A DNA stretch of 64,000 nucleotides from NCBI GenBank assembly GCA_018842655.1, contig JAGTWN010000004.1, forward strand, positions 744,001 through 808,000, in the 5' to 3' direction. Position numbers and translations under genes: made by a program. Below the pieces are notes generated by a model, which searched no databases, was not told where the DNA came from, and saw nothing but the letters and a program-made list of their open reading frames with translations. This document shows positions 1 through 7,832 of this stretch, in pieces (the first letter of the stretch is position 1; each line of letters opens with the position of its first letter). This stretch comes from Candidatus Pantoea haifensis (GTDB taxonomy: Bacteria; Pseudomonadota; Gammaproteobacteria; Enterobacterales; Enterobacteriaceae).

Positions 1-1
1 T

Positions 2-142
2 GGCTCTGCCGCCAAATCAGATGCAGATATTCAAAATACAGCCACAGGAGCACCTTCATATTCTGTGGCAGAAACAACTGCAAACACGGATTCAGACAGT
101 GCGATTACTGTTATCAACGCATTTATTAAGCTTACAGACTGA
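2..142 (+). CDS. C-terminal fragment of an unknown protein
   Basis: An open frame enters from the left edge and stops at 140-142, giving the last 46 residues of a larger protein. The visible part is rich in Ser, Thr, Ala and Asp and shows no recognisable motif, so no function is assigned. It converges on the glycosyltransferase gene at 174. Confidence 0.45.
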   Translation, partial: GSAAKSDADIQNTATGAPSYSVAETTANTDSDSAITVINAFIKLTD

Positions 143-173
143 TATTGCCGTGCTTACTTAAGCCCGTTTGGAG

Positions 174-938
174 TCAAATCCCTTTGCCGTGGTCTGTTAT
201 CTGAGTAAATAACGGGATGAATCCACGACGTATTCTGTGCTTAATCTTAGCTTTCAGGGGGCGTTTCTTCATAAGTACATCCCAAATTTCCTTTTTCTTT
301 TTGTTGATATGAGCATCGCCTTTTTTCATGTTTATCGTTGAGGCATTAGCACTATTGGAAAGTGTTATAAGGTGCGGGATTACAGCATAGACATTAATCA
401 TGGATAAATCTTCGAACAAACTCCATTTGTCCGCCGTCATCCATATGGGGGTTAATCCTGCCAGTAATGACGCTGCACCTTTTTTATTGATGATATAACT
501 GTGTGCTGTTGTTGCCTGCTGTGTCTTATGGAGGCAATAGCCCGCAGTAACCTCATGTAATGGTTTGCTGTAATATTTATTGACCCGACTCAATAAGATA
601 ATCGCCGCTGAAGCTGACGGGAAAGTGATGCTGTCGAGAATGTTTTTAAGATTTTCAGGCAGTGTGACATCGTCTTCTAAAATAAGCGCCTGCTCAATGT
701 TGTCGGCGATCATTTTTGCATAAATGGCCTGATGACTTAATGCACAGCCAATTTCACCGTCAAGAAAAGCATAATTTAACGTGCTCGTAGCGTTTGTTTT
801 TTCATCACTGGATAATTTGTTGCCTTCTACGGCTTCTGTAAACACGTAATCGAGACCTAAGAGCCTGAGTTGTTGCTCCATTTTGGCGCGTCTTTCCGTG
901 GAGTTCTTTAGATTAATAATGAATATTTTCATTTCCAT
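174..938 (-). CDS. glycosyltransferase family 25 (LPS/LOS-type sugar transferase)
   Basis: 254 residues. The N-terminal beta strand FIINLKNSTERR (about 6-17), the GEIGCALSH segment (61-69) and the acidic LILEDDV motif (85-91) are hallmarks of GT25 (the LPS beta-1,4-galactosyltransferase family). Members transfer a sugar from a nucleotide-sugar to lipo-oligosaccharide or another acceptor in the cytoplasm or at the inner membrane. The C-terminus is strongly basic. A start at Met1 or Met3 is equally possible. The gene is clearly more AT-rich than the rest of the window and has no other envelope glycan genes beside it here, which suggests transfer. The acceptor cannot be told from sequence. Confidence 0.8.
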   Translation of the reverse strand: MEMKIFIINLKNSTERRAKMEQQLRLLGLDYVFTEAVEGNKLSSDEKTNATSTLNYAFLDGEIGCALSHQAIYAKMIADNIEQALILEDDVTLPENLKNILDSITFPSASAAIILLSRVNKYYSKPLHEVTAGYCLHKTQQATTAHSYIINKKGAASLLAGLTPIWMTADKWSLFEDLSMINVYAVIPHLITLSNSANASTINMKKGDAHINKKKKEIWDVLMKKRPLKAKIKHRIRRGFIPLFTQITDHGKGI

Positions 939-944
939 GTCTTT

Positions 945-1184
945 TTAAAGTCGAGCACCGGTGTCGTGCATCTTATTCAGTACAAGTTCAAGTCCTGCTG
1001 GCGTAAGGGTCAGCTTTGCGATCGCGGTGTGGATTTTTTCAGAACGGCGGTTTTCATAGCGTGAGTGCGCATTGTTCATCCCTTTGAGGCAAGGCGCGTT
1101 CTTTCCGCACTTAATGCCAGGCACGCTAGCCAATCTACGACTATGTGTCAAATATTGAAGTAACGCTTTCGTTTCTCTCAACAA
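945..1184 (-). CDS. small hypothetical protein (doubtful)
   Basis: 79-codon frame beginning with TTG, ending 6 bases upstream of the GT25 gene. It is basic, with two cysteines, and ends in an amphipathic stretch (LTLTPAGLELVLNKM). No family is recognised and no good ribosome binding site is seen, so it may be spurious or a remnant. Confidence 0.2.
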   Translation of the reverse strand: MLRETKALLQYLTHSRRLASVPGIKCGKNAPCLKGMNNAHSRYENRRSEKIHTAIAKLTLTPAGLELVLNKMHDTGARL

Positions 1185-1472
1185 AAATTAACCACAGCTA
1201 TTTATTGTTTTTTTGGTTGCACTTTGCTGTTGTGTTGCTGGAATTTTTAGTTAAAAAAAATTAAATTCAGTTGGTTAATAGATTTCGAGTCATTTTCTGT
1301 TATGCCATATGGAATGGTTCGAAGCTGCAAGCCGGATCGTTAAAGGCAGGGAAGACGCGCTCGCCAGCGCATTATCAAGCGCATTGATAATGTTATACAA
1401 TCTGCCACCACAAGCGTTTATGCCGGTGCGGAGAGAATTAACCATGGCAAATCAGCAATATCTTTTTGGGTG
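1185..1472. other. AT-rich gap without a clear gene
   Basis: The first part (1190-1300) is very AT-rich with A and T runs. From 1309 a 54-codon frame (start 1309, stop 1471) runs without a ribosome binding site or recognisable product. The gap probably carries the promoters of the flanking genes. Confidence 0.4.
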
Positions 1473-1610
1473 ATGGCGGGGGCGTTGACGCTGCTGTTTT
1501 TGGTCGTGTCAGTGTTCGTGGGCATGTCCCGCACTGCGAAGCATGGCTTTATAACCTTCGGCATAATGTTTGTTGTGCTGGTGATTGGGGCGTTTATCAT
1601 CAGCCGTTAG
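1473..1610 (+). CDS. small two-helix membrane protein (candidate)
   Basis: 45 codons from ATG 1473, or one codon earlier from GTG 1470. The product is almost entirely two hydrophobic helices (about residues 3-17 and 27-43) joined by a short basic turn (SRTAKHG). It ends 10 bases before a strong terminator. The frame stays open upstream of 1470 (GKSAISFW lies just before), so the true start may be an upstream non-ATG codon, or a base may be missing there. The hydrophobic periodicity and the terminator favour a real gene. No family recognised. Confidence 0.4.
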   Translation: MAGALTLLFLVVSVFVGMSRTAKHGFITFGIMFVVLVIGAFIISR

Positions 1611-1619
1611 ATAAGCAAT

Positions 1620-1647
1620 AAAAAACCGGCACTCAGGCCGGTTTTTT
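1620..1647. terminator. bidirectional rho-independent terminator
   Basis: An ACCGGC / GCCGGT stem with a short loop is flanked by an A-run on the left and TTTTTT on the right. It serves both the small + strand ORF and the convergent lipoprotein gene at 1649. Confidence 0.8.
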
Positions 1648-1648
1648 A

Positions 1649-1819
1649 TTATGACTGCGGTTGTCCAACCGGGCCTGCCCCGAGCGTGCCGCCCGGCACG
1701 GCCTGGCCGCTTGGTGCGTGCGGACGACCATCTTCTTTTACTGCGCTGCTGCGATGTGAGCAACCGGCCAGCGCCGTGAGTGACGCTACAACCAGAAGCA
1801 ATGCGGAAACTCTCTTCAT
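1649..1819 (-). CDS. small lipoprotein, 56 aa
   Basis: The start ATG is at 1819. The N-terminus is a typical lipoprotein signal: MKR, a hydrophobic core and the lipobox LAGC, with Cys at about residue 20. The mature part is only about 37 residues, low-complexity and rich in Gly, Pro, Ala and Gln. It should be lipid-anchored to the periplasmic face of a membrane. The gene ends right at a strong bidirectional terminator. The function is unknown. Confidence 0.7.
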   Translation of the reverse strand: MKRVSALLLVVASLTALAGCSHRSSAVKEDGRPHAPSGQAVPGGTLGAGPVGQPQS

Positions 1820-2044
1820 GTGATCCCCTTTTTGAACGTTAATAAAAGCGTTTCTAAACCTGCAAGAGTGTAAGCATAGACAAGGAAAGCGATCCCTTCT
1901 GTAAAAAGAGCTTATTTTTCATGGGGTTTTTCTTAAAACTGGCGTTATGGCTGAAGCGGGCAATGCGAAACGCCACTTTAAAGCAGAGCAGGCGGCTCAG
2001 AGAGGACAAAACAAAACGGAAGCCGAAGCCTCCGTTGGGAAAAA

Positions 2045-2293
2045 TTACTTACGTCCCAGCAGAAAGCCGATGAATACACCGACACCTGCGGCGACAGCCA
2101 GTCCGGCAAAAGGATTCGACTGTACCTGGTCTTTAATGCAATCTGCTGCATCGCGTGCCGCATAGCTGGCCTGATTAGTGTAACGGCGCGCCGCACCTTT
2201 TGCCTGATGCTTAGGTGAATGCGTCGCTTCACCCCATTGTTCTTGTGCTGCACCCGCTGCTTCTTTTACTGCATCTTCAATTTTTCCTGACAT
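2045..2293 (-). CDS. CsbD-like/DUF883 (ElaB/YqjD-type) membrane-anchored stress protein
   Basis: 82 residues from ATG 2293, which has a good GGAGA site 6-7 bases upstream. The frame extends further upstream, but this start is better. The N-terminal half (KIEDAVKEAAGAAQEQWGEA, then QAKGAARR) resembles CsbD general-stress proteins. The C-terminal half ends in the glycine-rich helix AVAAGVGVFIGFLLGRK, the anchor of DUF883 (ElaB, YqjD) proteins that tether ribosomes to the inner membrane in stationary phase. The two halves together suggest a mosaic. Stationary-phase expression is inferred from the families. Confidence 0.75.
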   Translation of the reverse strand: MSGKIEDAVKEAAGAAQEQWGEATHSPKHQAKGAARRYTNQASYAARDAADCIKDQVQSNPFAGLAVAAGVGVFIGFLLGRK

Positions 2294-2475
2294 CTTTATC
2301 TCCTTGGTTTTAATGACACCTTCAAAGCGTAGCAAACGTGGCTGAATCTGCGGCGAAACAGAGTAAATGAATCGGTAAAAATCATTTCTGGCTGTTAATG
2401 ATGACAACTTTGCAGGCTAAGCTTTTCCTGTCTACCCTTGTCGGAACAGCTTATCGACAGAGAAAAGGGGTGATC

Positions 2476-2682
2476 ATGAAACGTGATGTGTTGAGTGAAG
2501 ACGATTATGACGAAGTTTGTCGGGTTATTGGCGATGCCGTTATTATGCTGGCGGAATCGGGTCATGAAACCAGACGCAATGAAATCTTCGATCTGTTGAA
2601 ACGTACCCGTCAGCACCGTGCACACAGTGAACGTGATGAGCAACGTATGCTGGAGCATGCGATTCGCCTGGTTAAACCCTGA
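2476..2682 (+). CDS. DUF2767 family small protein (FumD/FumE-like)
   Basis: 68 residues from ATG 2476 with AGGGG upstream; the longer frame from 2398 lacks a matching start signal. The pattern EDDYDEVCRVIGDAVI, then a helix with LLKRTR and a C-terminal LEHAIRLVK, matches by eye E. coli FumD (YdhZ, DUF2767). FumD has been reported as a fumarase, but these proteins are far smaller than classical fumarases and biochemical evidence is thin. It is soluble, with no signal peptide, and appears monocistronic. Confidence 0.65.
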   Translation: MKRDVLSEDDYDEVCRVIGDAVIMLAESGHETRRNEIFDLLKRTRQHRAHSERDEQRMLEHAIRLVKP

Positions 2683-2760
2683 GTTGTTATACTGAGATTG
2701 TATGACGATACGCCTGAAATCCTCTGTGTTAATGCACTACCCGTAGGGGCAGACAGGATT

Positions 2761-3318
2761 TCATGGCGTAGGTAAATGTTCAGCGGTGGGATACCAGCTC
2801 ACCAGAAAATGACGTAAATGATCGAAACACCATTCGGCATCTTCTGCCTGCTGGCAATAAAACTGAATAGTGATTTTTTCATATTCACGCTGGCGCTGGC
2901 GCAGCGGCGACCAACACCAGTCCAGCACTGAGCGGGCGTAATTGACCAGTGAGCCAGCGGTCATGTTGTGCTGCGCTTCTTGCTCAGTCAGGTATGCATC
3001 AAAGGCCCGTTCAAGCTTTAGGGCCTCTTCGCGGGTGTGATGAATCAGGTCGGGGCGAAAAGCGATATCGATAAAACCGCAGACAGCATCACTTCTCTGT
3101 TGCCAGTCACAGGCCAGCGTCATAAACAGGCCATCCTGTAAATTCACCTCTTCGAGCAGACGACGCAAATTCACCGAGTGTTTGATAACGGCTATTTCCT
3201 CAATGCGATCGGTTTCCAGCGTAAGATCGATGCCGCAGGGATTAACGGAACCATTGGCGTTACGCGTGGCGGGAAAGGGAAAATCAATATAACCGTTATT
3301 ATCCAGACGCTTTTCCAT
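2761..3318 (-). CDS. hypothetical protein, 185 aa
   Basis: A soluble, acidic protein without a signal peptide or membrane segment and rich in Trp, Cys and Glu. The C-terminal third (CWSPLRQRQREYEKI through WCFDHLRHFLVSWYP) is aromatic and probably helical. I recognise no family. Codon use looks native and the length supports a real gene. No strong ribosome binding site is visible at ATG 3318, so the start is uncertain. Confidence 0.55.
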   Translation of the reverse strand: MEKRLDNNGYIDFPFPATRNANGSVNPCGIDLTLETDRIEEIAVIKHSVNLRRLLEEVNLQDGLFMTLACDWQQRSDAVCGFIDIAFRPDLIHHTREEALKLERAFDAYLTEQEAQHNMTAGSLVNYARSVLDWCWSPLRQRQREYEKITIQFYCQQAEDAEWCFDHLRHFLVSWYPTAEHLPTP

Positions 3319-3381
3319 AAATTAAAAACCGGCAATCCGACATTTCCTGACAATAAACGATCTGCTGGCAGGATTCACCCT

Positions 3382-3711
3382 TTAAGGGCACGTCCAGGTA
3401 ATTTGCGTATCCTGATAAGGATTGATAAGGCGGAACTGTTTATTTGAGAGGCGCTGCGCGTAATACCCTTCGCGCGTAACGGCAGAGGGCACATATCTGA
3501 AACGATCAAGCGATCGCAATGTCCCACTTTGCACAGTCACATCATCTTTACTGACAGTAAAGGATGTCACCAGGTCAAAAATGACGCCGTTGGTTTGGCC
3601 CATGGGCTGACCATAAATTGTTGCAACTGCTCCGGGGCAGTCTATCCCTTTCGGCCCAGATGAACAGCCGGTGAGAAGGGCAATAAGTGTAAGAATGGCG
3701 AGTCGCAACAT
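3382..3711 (-). CDS. lipoprotein of unknown function, 109 aa
   Basis: ATG 3711 has AGGAA just upstream. The N-terminus is a short lipoprotein signal with lipobox LTGC (Cys at about residue 16). The mature part is about 93 residues, predominantly polar, with two further cysteines (in IDCPG and the terminal TWTCP) that may form a disulfide. It should be anchored to the outer or inner membrane in the periplasm. Family not recognised. Confidence 0.65.
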   Translation of the reverse strand: MLRLAILTLIALLTGCSSGPKGIDCPGAVATIYGQPMGQTNGVIFDLVTSFTVSKDDVTVQSGTLRSLDRFRYVPSAVTREGYYAQRLSNKQFRLINPYQDTQITWTCP

Positions 3712-3923
3712 ATTCCTGTTCCTGCTTCAGTCCCTGGGGAAACGCATGGCACTAAATCTGTCATATTGCGCCACTTATGCCTTGATCATAGCAGTTTTAG
3801 CTCAGGTTCCCATTTGCATTTTGTTCAATAGTTAAGCGATAGAAATGCAAAAGGGTGACTTTGGTAGCAGATAAACGGTATTCTTGCCATCTTTGCGCAC
3901 CACTTAAGCAAAACCAGGGATAA

Positions 3924-4106
3924 ATGATGAAAGAAGAAGAAGCCAGTCTAATGATTATTCGTCACGCTATTGAGAAGCTGGACGTTGATAAAAAGCAGCA
4001 GGTCCTGATGTGTGCCGACGTTATTCGCGAAGTGATGCAGAAGTTTGATAACGAAAATGCGGGATTAGCATTGATGTTAGTGGCAGCTGAAGTTGCAGCA
4101 GAATAA
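3924..4106 (+). CDS. small helical protein, 60 aa
   Basis: ATG 3924 (or 3927) follows CAGGGA. The product is acidic and almost wholly helical (EEASLMIIRHAIEKLDVDKK, then a second helix ending LMLVAAEVAAE). No signal peptide is present and the family is not recognised. Small size, good codon use and a clean ribosome site support a real gene. It could be a small regulator, but nothing in the sequence shows this. Confidence 0.5.
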   Translation: MMKEEEASLMIIRHAIEKLDVDKKQQVLMCADVIREVMQKFDNENAGLALMLVAAEVAAE

Positions 4107-4251
4107 AGCATTATGGGTCAGCATCGTGTGACGCGGTGCGACTTTTCCTCTCTCTCAGCTCTTTCCAGTCTGGCCTGGGTATTACACTTTTTCCTGGTCT
4201 CAAACGCTGCCGCCTGTGCTAAACCTGGAAACAGGGTTAATTCAGGAGACC

Positions 4252-4479
4252 ATGATGAAAAAAATGCTGATACTAATGAGTTTGCTCACCAGTGGTTTAC
4301 TGCTGGCGGGTTGCACTAACGATCATATTCTGCACACCAGAGATGGCCATACGCTGGTTGTTGAGGGTAAACCGCAGGTGGATGAAGATACAGGCCTGAT
4401 TACGTATAAAGATATTTATGGTCACGAGCAGCAGATCAACCGTGATCAAATCAAAGATATCTCTTCTGTGGGTAACTAA
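4252..4479 (+). CDS. YgdI/YgdR family lipoprotein
   Basis: 75 residues from ATG 4252, preceded by CAGGAG 6 bases upstream. A lipoprotein signal with lipobox LAGC (Cys about 22) is followed by a small beta domain, HTRDGHTLVVEGKPQVDEDT and YKDIYGHEQQINRDQI, the pattern of the YgdI/YgdR (DUF903) SH3-like family. These are small membrane-anchored periplasmic lipoproteins of unknown role. The gene ends at a GC-rich terminator. Confidence 0.8.
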   Translation: MMKKMLILMSLLTSGLLLAGCTNDHILHTRDGHTLVVEGKPQVDEDTGLITYKDIYGHEQQINRDQIKDISSVGN

Positions 4480-4491
4480 CCGCAACACATC

Positions 4492-4519
4492 GGCCCGCTC
4501 CCGGCGGGCCAGCGGCCTT
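4492..4519 (+). terminator. rho-independent terminator
   Basis: The perfect stem GGCCCGC / GCGGGCC (4492-4498 and 4504-4510) has a 5-base loop and is followed within 6 bases by TTTTT. It lies just after the YgdI/YgdR-type lipoprotein gene. Confidence 0.65.
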
Positions 4520-4588
4520 TTTCTCTTCCCGATTATGCTAAGCTGAAAAAATAGCTAATAAAATCAAAATAGTTCAGCGGAGAACCGA

Positions 4589-4972
4589 ATGAAGGCAGCA
4601 ATGATTGCCGCAGGCCTGTTGGCCTGCCAGATCGCACCAGCCTGGAGCGAAAGCGAGTTTCAGATTAACTGTCCCGGACGACCTGTCATGACTGTTTCGC
4701 GCGCCAACTATGGTCTCAGCACCGTGATGTGGCCAGAAGGGCACTTCCAGATCGCTTCAGGTCAACAGCGTACCCGTCTTGATGAGGGCGACAAAGTGGC
4801 TATCACACGCTTTCGCAATGGCGATCAACTGATTGTGAATAAAAGCAGCCAGGAAATCTTTTTTGTCTATCGTGACAGCGATAAACTGCTGCCTTGTCGC
4901 CGCACCAACAAGCGTGAAGTTGATGTTTTAAGTCTGGAACGCTATGACGACAGCCAGCATCCTAACTCTTAA
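4589..4972 (+). CDS. exported hypothetical protein, 127 aa
   Basis: ATG 4589 follows GGAG. A Sec signal peptide (MKAAMIAAGLLACQIAPAWS) probably cleaves near residue 20. The mature domain has two cysteines (INCPG and LLPCRRT) that could form a disulfide, and looks like a small beta-rich periplasmic protein. I recognise no family. It ends 11 bases before the GNAT gene, so the two may form an operon. Confidence 0.65.
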   Translation: MKAAMIAAGLLACQIAPAWSESEFQINCPGRPVMTVSRANYGLSTVMWPEGHFQIASGQQRTRLDEGDKVAITRFRNGDQLIVNKSSQEIFFVYRDSDKLLPCRRTNKREVDVLSLERYDDSQHPNS

Positions 4973-4983
4973 CCGGAGCCTTT

Positions 4984-5397
4984 ATGCAACTGAACATTAC
5001 TGACAGCGTGACGCATCACGATTTAGATGAAATTCGTTTGGGTCTGAATGCCTTTAACAGCCGGTTCATTAATATTGATGAAATTAAAGCGATCGGTGTT
5101 TTTGTCAGCAATGCGCAGGGGAAAAAGCTGGCTGGGTTGACCGGTTCCACTACCGGTAACTGGCTGCGCATTGATATGTTATGGGTCAGTGATGCACTAC
5201 GCGGACAGGGGGTGGGAAGCCAGTTGATACAGGCAGCAGAACAGGAAGCCCGTCAGCGAGGCTGCCTGTATGCGCAGGTTGATACCGCCAGTTTCCAGGC
5301 GCGACCCTTCTATGAGAAATTAGGCTATACGCTGCGCTTCAGCCTCGATCACTATCCTCGTCATCATCAGCGACACTATTTAAGTAAAGCGTTGTAA
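4984..5397 (+). CDS. GNAT family N-acetyltransferase
   Basis: 137 residues. The acetyl-CoA binding motif A is clear (VSDALRGQGVGSQLIQAAEQ, about 73-92), followed by a motif B region with FYEKLGYTLRFSLDHYP. Such cytoplasmic enzymes move the acetyl group of acetyl-CoA to an amine. The substrate is unknown. The gene starts 11 bases after the preceding exported protein gene and its stop directly abuts the tail of the convergent metallo-beta-lactamase-fold gene. Confidence 0.85.
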   Translation: MQLNITDSVTHHDLDEIRLGLNAFNSRFINIDEIKAIGVFVSNAQGKKLAGLTGSTTGNWLRIDMLWVSDALRGQGVGSQLIQAAEQEARQRGCLYAQVDTASFQARPFYEKLGYTLRFSLDHYPRHHQRHYLSKAL

Positions 5398-5484
5398 TCA
5401 AAACAGCGGCTGCTGACGCAGATCCAGTGGGTTTTGTTCTCCTTCATCAATCGCGGCCAGCCAGCTTTGTAACGTCACTTTTTT

Positions 5485-6060
5485 CTAGGGCAGATGACCG
5501 CGCGTAGTACCCATCAACACCACATCGGGGCGGAGCGTGCGGTAAAATTCCAGCGATTGCTTTAAATCCGCCAGATTACTGTCCGGTACTAAAACCGTAA
5601 TCCACTGATTGTGCGCGCGCGTCAGGGTATCGCCGACGAACAGATAAGTCAGACCTAACGGGGAATGATAGAGAAAGCTACAGCTCCCAGGCGTATGGCC
5701 CGGCGTCGGCAGCAGATGAAAATCACCAAAATGAATTTCCTGCTGGCTAAAGGTGTCATCAGGTTCAACATAACGACTGATCAGCCCGAGCGAACGGTTG
5801 TGGCAATAGAGCGCACTGTTAAACCGTTGCTGGATCACCGCTGAACCGGGCGCCGACTCATGCCAGTGTGTCAGATAGTGGCGGATCACGCCGCCAGCAT
5901 CAGCTAATACTTCGTGATCAAGCGGATTCTCGACCCGGCCAATCAGCAGATTGCCACGCGGATGGCGCAGCATGAATCCATGCATCATTAAATCATTAAC
6001 GGCATCTTCCACCGGAAATTCCGGCGTTGAGATCCACAAATCGTCATACAGCGGCTTCAA
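5485..6060 (-). CDS. metallo-beta-lactamase-fold hydrolase, cut by an in-frame amber codon
   Basis: 191 residues from ATG 6060. LTHWHESAP stands where the fold normally has HxHxDH, so the metal site 2 Asp-His pair is missing. PTPGHTPGS and LFVGDTLTR are the later histidine and Asp motifs of the fold. The TAG at 5485-5487 is in frame. Beyond it the same frame stays open to a TGA at 5398, adding about 28 residues (starting KKVTLQSWLAAIDEGEQNP) that look like genuine coding sequence. The natural gene is therefore probably 5398-6060, with a nonsense substitution or base-call error. Substrate unknown. Confidence 0.7.
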   Translation of the reverse strand: MKPLYDDLWISTPEFPVEDAVNDLMMHGFMLRHPRGNLLIGRVENPLDHEVLADAGGVIRHYLTHWHESAPGSAVIQQRFNSALYCHNRSLGLISRYVEPDDTFSQQEIHFGDFHLLPTPGHTPGSCSFLYHSPLGLTYLFVGDTLTRAHNQWITVLVPDSNLADLKQSLEFYRTLRPDVVLMGTTRGHLP

Positions 6061-6082
6061 TGTCGATCTCCAGACTACAGGT

Positions 6083-7003
6083 TTAGCGCAAAACGGGATG
6101 CCCGGTTGCGTGTAACTGCGCCTGACCCTGTATTACCTGTAAGCGCGCACTGACGCCCAGCGGTAATGTCACGGTATCAGGTGCGTGGCCGAAGGCTAAA
6201 TCGCTGATGACCGGCAGTGAGCAGGTATCACGCAAGCGTTGCCAGACGGTAGTGAAATCAAAGCCGTTGTCATACTCAGACAGCGCCGTGCTGGTGAAGC
6301 TGCCGGTAATAATAGCGCGCTGCCGCGCTAAAATGCCGCTTTGCTGCAGTTGAAGCAGCATACGCTCAATGCGAAACGGGTGTTCATTCACATCTTCGAT
6401 CACCAAAATGCCATTTTCAAACTGTGGCATCCAGGGCGTACCGATTAACGAGCAGATCATGGCGAGGTTTCCTCCCCACAACGTGCCTTGCCATTCACCC
6501 TGATCCGGCGTCGCGCTTTGCCACGCTACATTGACTGTAGGCGATGTTAAGGCGTGCCAGAAGTGATGCAGGGTAAATTCAGATAAAACCTCGGCACCAA
6601 AATTTCCCGCTAACATCGGGGCGCTGAAGCTGGTTAAGCCGACCTGCGCGAGCAGCGCGAGCTGAATCACCGTAAAATCGCTGTGTCCGCATAACGCGAT
6701 CGGCTGATTAAGCAGGCGGCGCTGCAAGCCAATATAATCAATCGACTCCAGTAAACGACTGGCACCATAACCGCCGCGTACCGCCAGCACAATATCCGGT
6801 AACACAGAAAGTTGCGCTAACTGGTTAATATCCGCAAGCCGCTCGGCATCGGTTCCGGCGAAACGCTGAAAACGTCGCGTGATAACCTTCTCATTTTCAA
6901 TCTGATGTCCCGCCTCTCGCAAATAATGAACGGCGCGTTGAGCGGCAGTCTGATTATGGCAATAGCCGGAAGGGGAGATAAGACGAATCGAACGAGGAAG
7001 CAT
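6083..7003 (-). CDS. ldcA: muramoyltetrapeptide carboxypeptidase (LD-carboxypeptidase)
   Basis: 306 residues, the usual family S66 length. It removes the terminal D-Ala from murein tetrapeptides in the cytoplasm during peptidoglycan recycling. The Ser-Glu-His triad is visible: Ser108 in CGHSDF, Glu203 in VIEDVNEHP and His273 in FGHAPDTVTLP. VRGGYGASRLL is also family-typical. It lies divergently next to emtA, the same arrangement as in E. coli, linking two murein enzymes. No signal peptide is present, as expected. Confidence 0.92.
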   Translation of the reverse strand: MLPRSIRLISPSGYCHNQTAAQRAVHYLREAGHQIENEKVITRRFQRFAGTDAERLADINQLAQLSVLPDIVLAVRGGYGASRLLESIDYIGLQRRLLNQPIALCGHSDFTVIQLALLAQVGLTSFSAPMLAGNFGAEVLSEFTLHHFWHALTSPTVNVAWQSATPDQGEWQGTLWGGNLAMICSLIGTPWMPQFENGILVIEDVNEHPFRIERMLLQLQQSGILARQRAIITGSFTSTALSEYDNGFDFTTVWQRLRDTCSLPVISDLAFGHAPDTVTLPLGVSARLQVIQGQAQLHATGHPVLR

Positions 7004-7168
7004 AGGGTTTTCCTGCTGTTAGCGGGTATCAGACAAGGCGATAATGAAGAAAAATGTGGCTGAAGTCATCCCGCGATACCCTTTTTGCGCATTTAGGATA
7101 AACGGTAATTTTACGGCAGACCGCGCCAGGTATGATAACGTGCGAGACTCCTGCAACGAGATGAAAAA

Positions 7169-7793
7169 TTGCTGAAAATTCGCCACTTTATGCTATCAGC
7201 CTTATTACTGACCGGCTGCGCCAGCGAACCCCTCAACCGCATGTTGAAAAAAATACGCCACTCACGCAGGCTCCCCCTCCAGTGTGAATGATGCCTGGGC
7301 GCTATTCACCGAAGATGCTGCCAGTCATTATGGTGTTGATGAGAAACTTATCAGCGCCATTATTAGTGTCGAATCCGGTGGAAATCCAACGGCTATCAGC
7401 CGCTCAAATGCGGTGGGCTTGATGCAGATTAAAGCGTCAACGGCGGGCCGCGAAGTGTACCGCACCCAGGGGCGTCGCGGTCAGCCATCCATTGCTGAGC
7501 TGCGTGATCCGGCCAAAAATATCGATATTGGTACGGCTTACCTGAAGATTTTACAGGCGTCCGCGCTGGCCGGTATTCGCGATCCATTAACCCTGCGCTA
7601 TGCAACCATTGTTTCGTATGCCAATGGGGCGGGTGCGCTGCTGCGTACTTTTTCGCGCGATCGCGATCGGGCGATTGCGATGATCAATGCCATGTCGCCG
7701 GATGAGTTTTATCAGCATGTACAGAAGAAACATCCTGCTGCACAGGCGCCGCGTTACTTGTGGAAAGTGACCACGGCGTACCGCACGATTTAA
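7169..7793 (+). CDS. emtA: membrane-bound endo-type lytic murein transglycosylase (frameshifted near the N-terminus)
   Basis: The soluble SLT domain (VESGGNPTAIS with the catalytic Glu, GLMQIKAS, YANGAGALLRTF) matches EmtA/MltE, an outer-membrane lipoprotein that cuts glycan strands internally. In the frame from 7284 the lipoprotein signal is absent. A clean one, ending LLLTGCAS, lies upstream in another frame starting at TTG 7169. Removing one A from the A7 run at 7247-7253 joins the two into a normal full-length lipoprotein. The SLT part is intact. The ldcA neighbourhood supports the assignment. Confidence 0.85.
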
Positions 7794-7806
7794 AATTGTG
7801 TTCTTA

Positions 7807-7828
7807 GCGCGCTGCCCGGACAGCGCGC
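7807..7828. terminator. hairpin between convergent genes
   Basis: Perfect 8-base stem GCGCGCTG / CAGCGCGC with a 6-base loop, lying between the stops of emtA and the SorC-type regulator. It has no strong T-run, so it may act as a transcription barrier rather than a classical terminator. Confidence 0.5.
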
Positions 7829-7832
7829 ACAA

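Noticed and set aside
4113-4319. Plus-strand frame overlapping the YgdI/YgdR-type lipoprotein start
   Set aside because: Out of frame with the lipoprotein, no ribosome site and no recognisable product; the lipoprotein frame is the real one.
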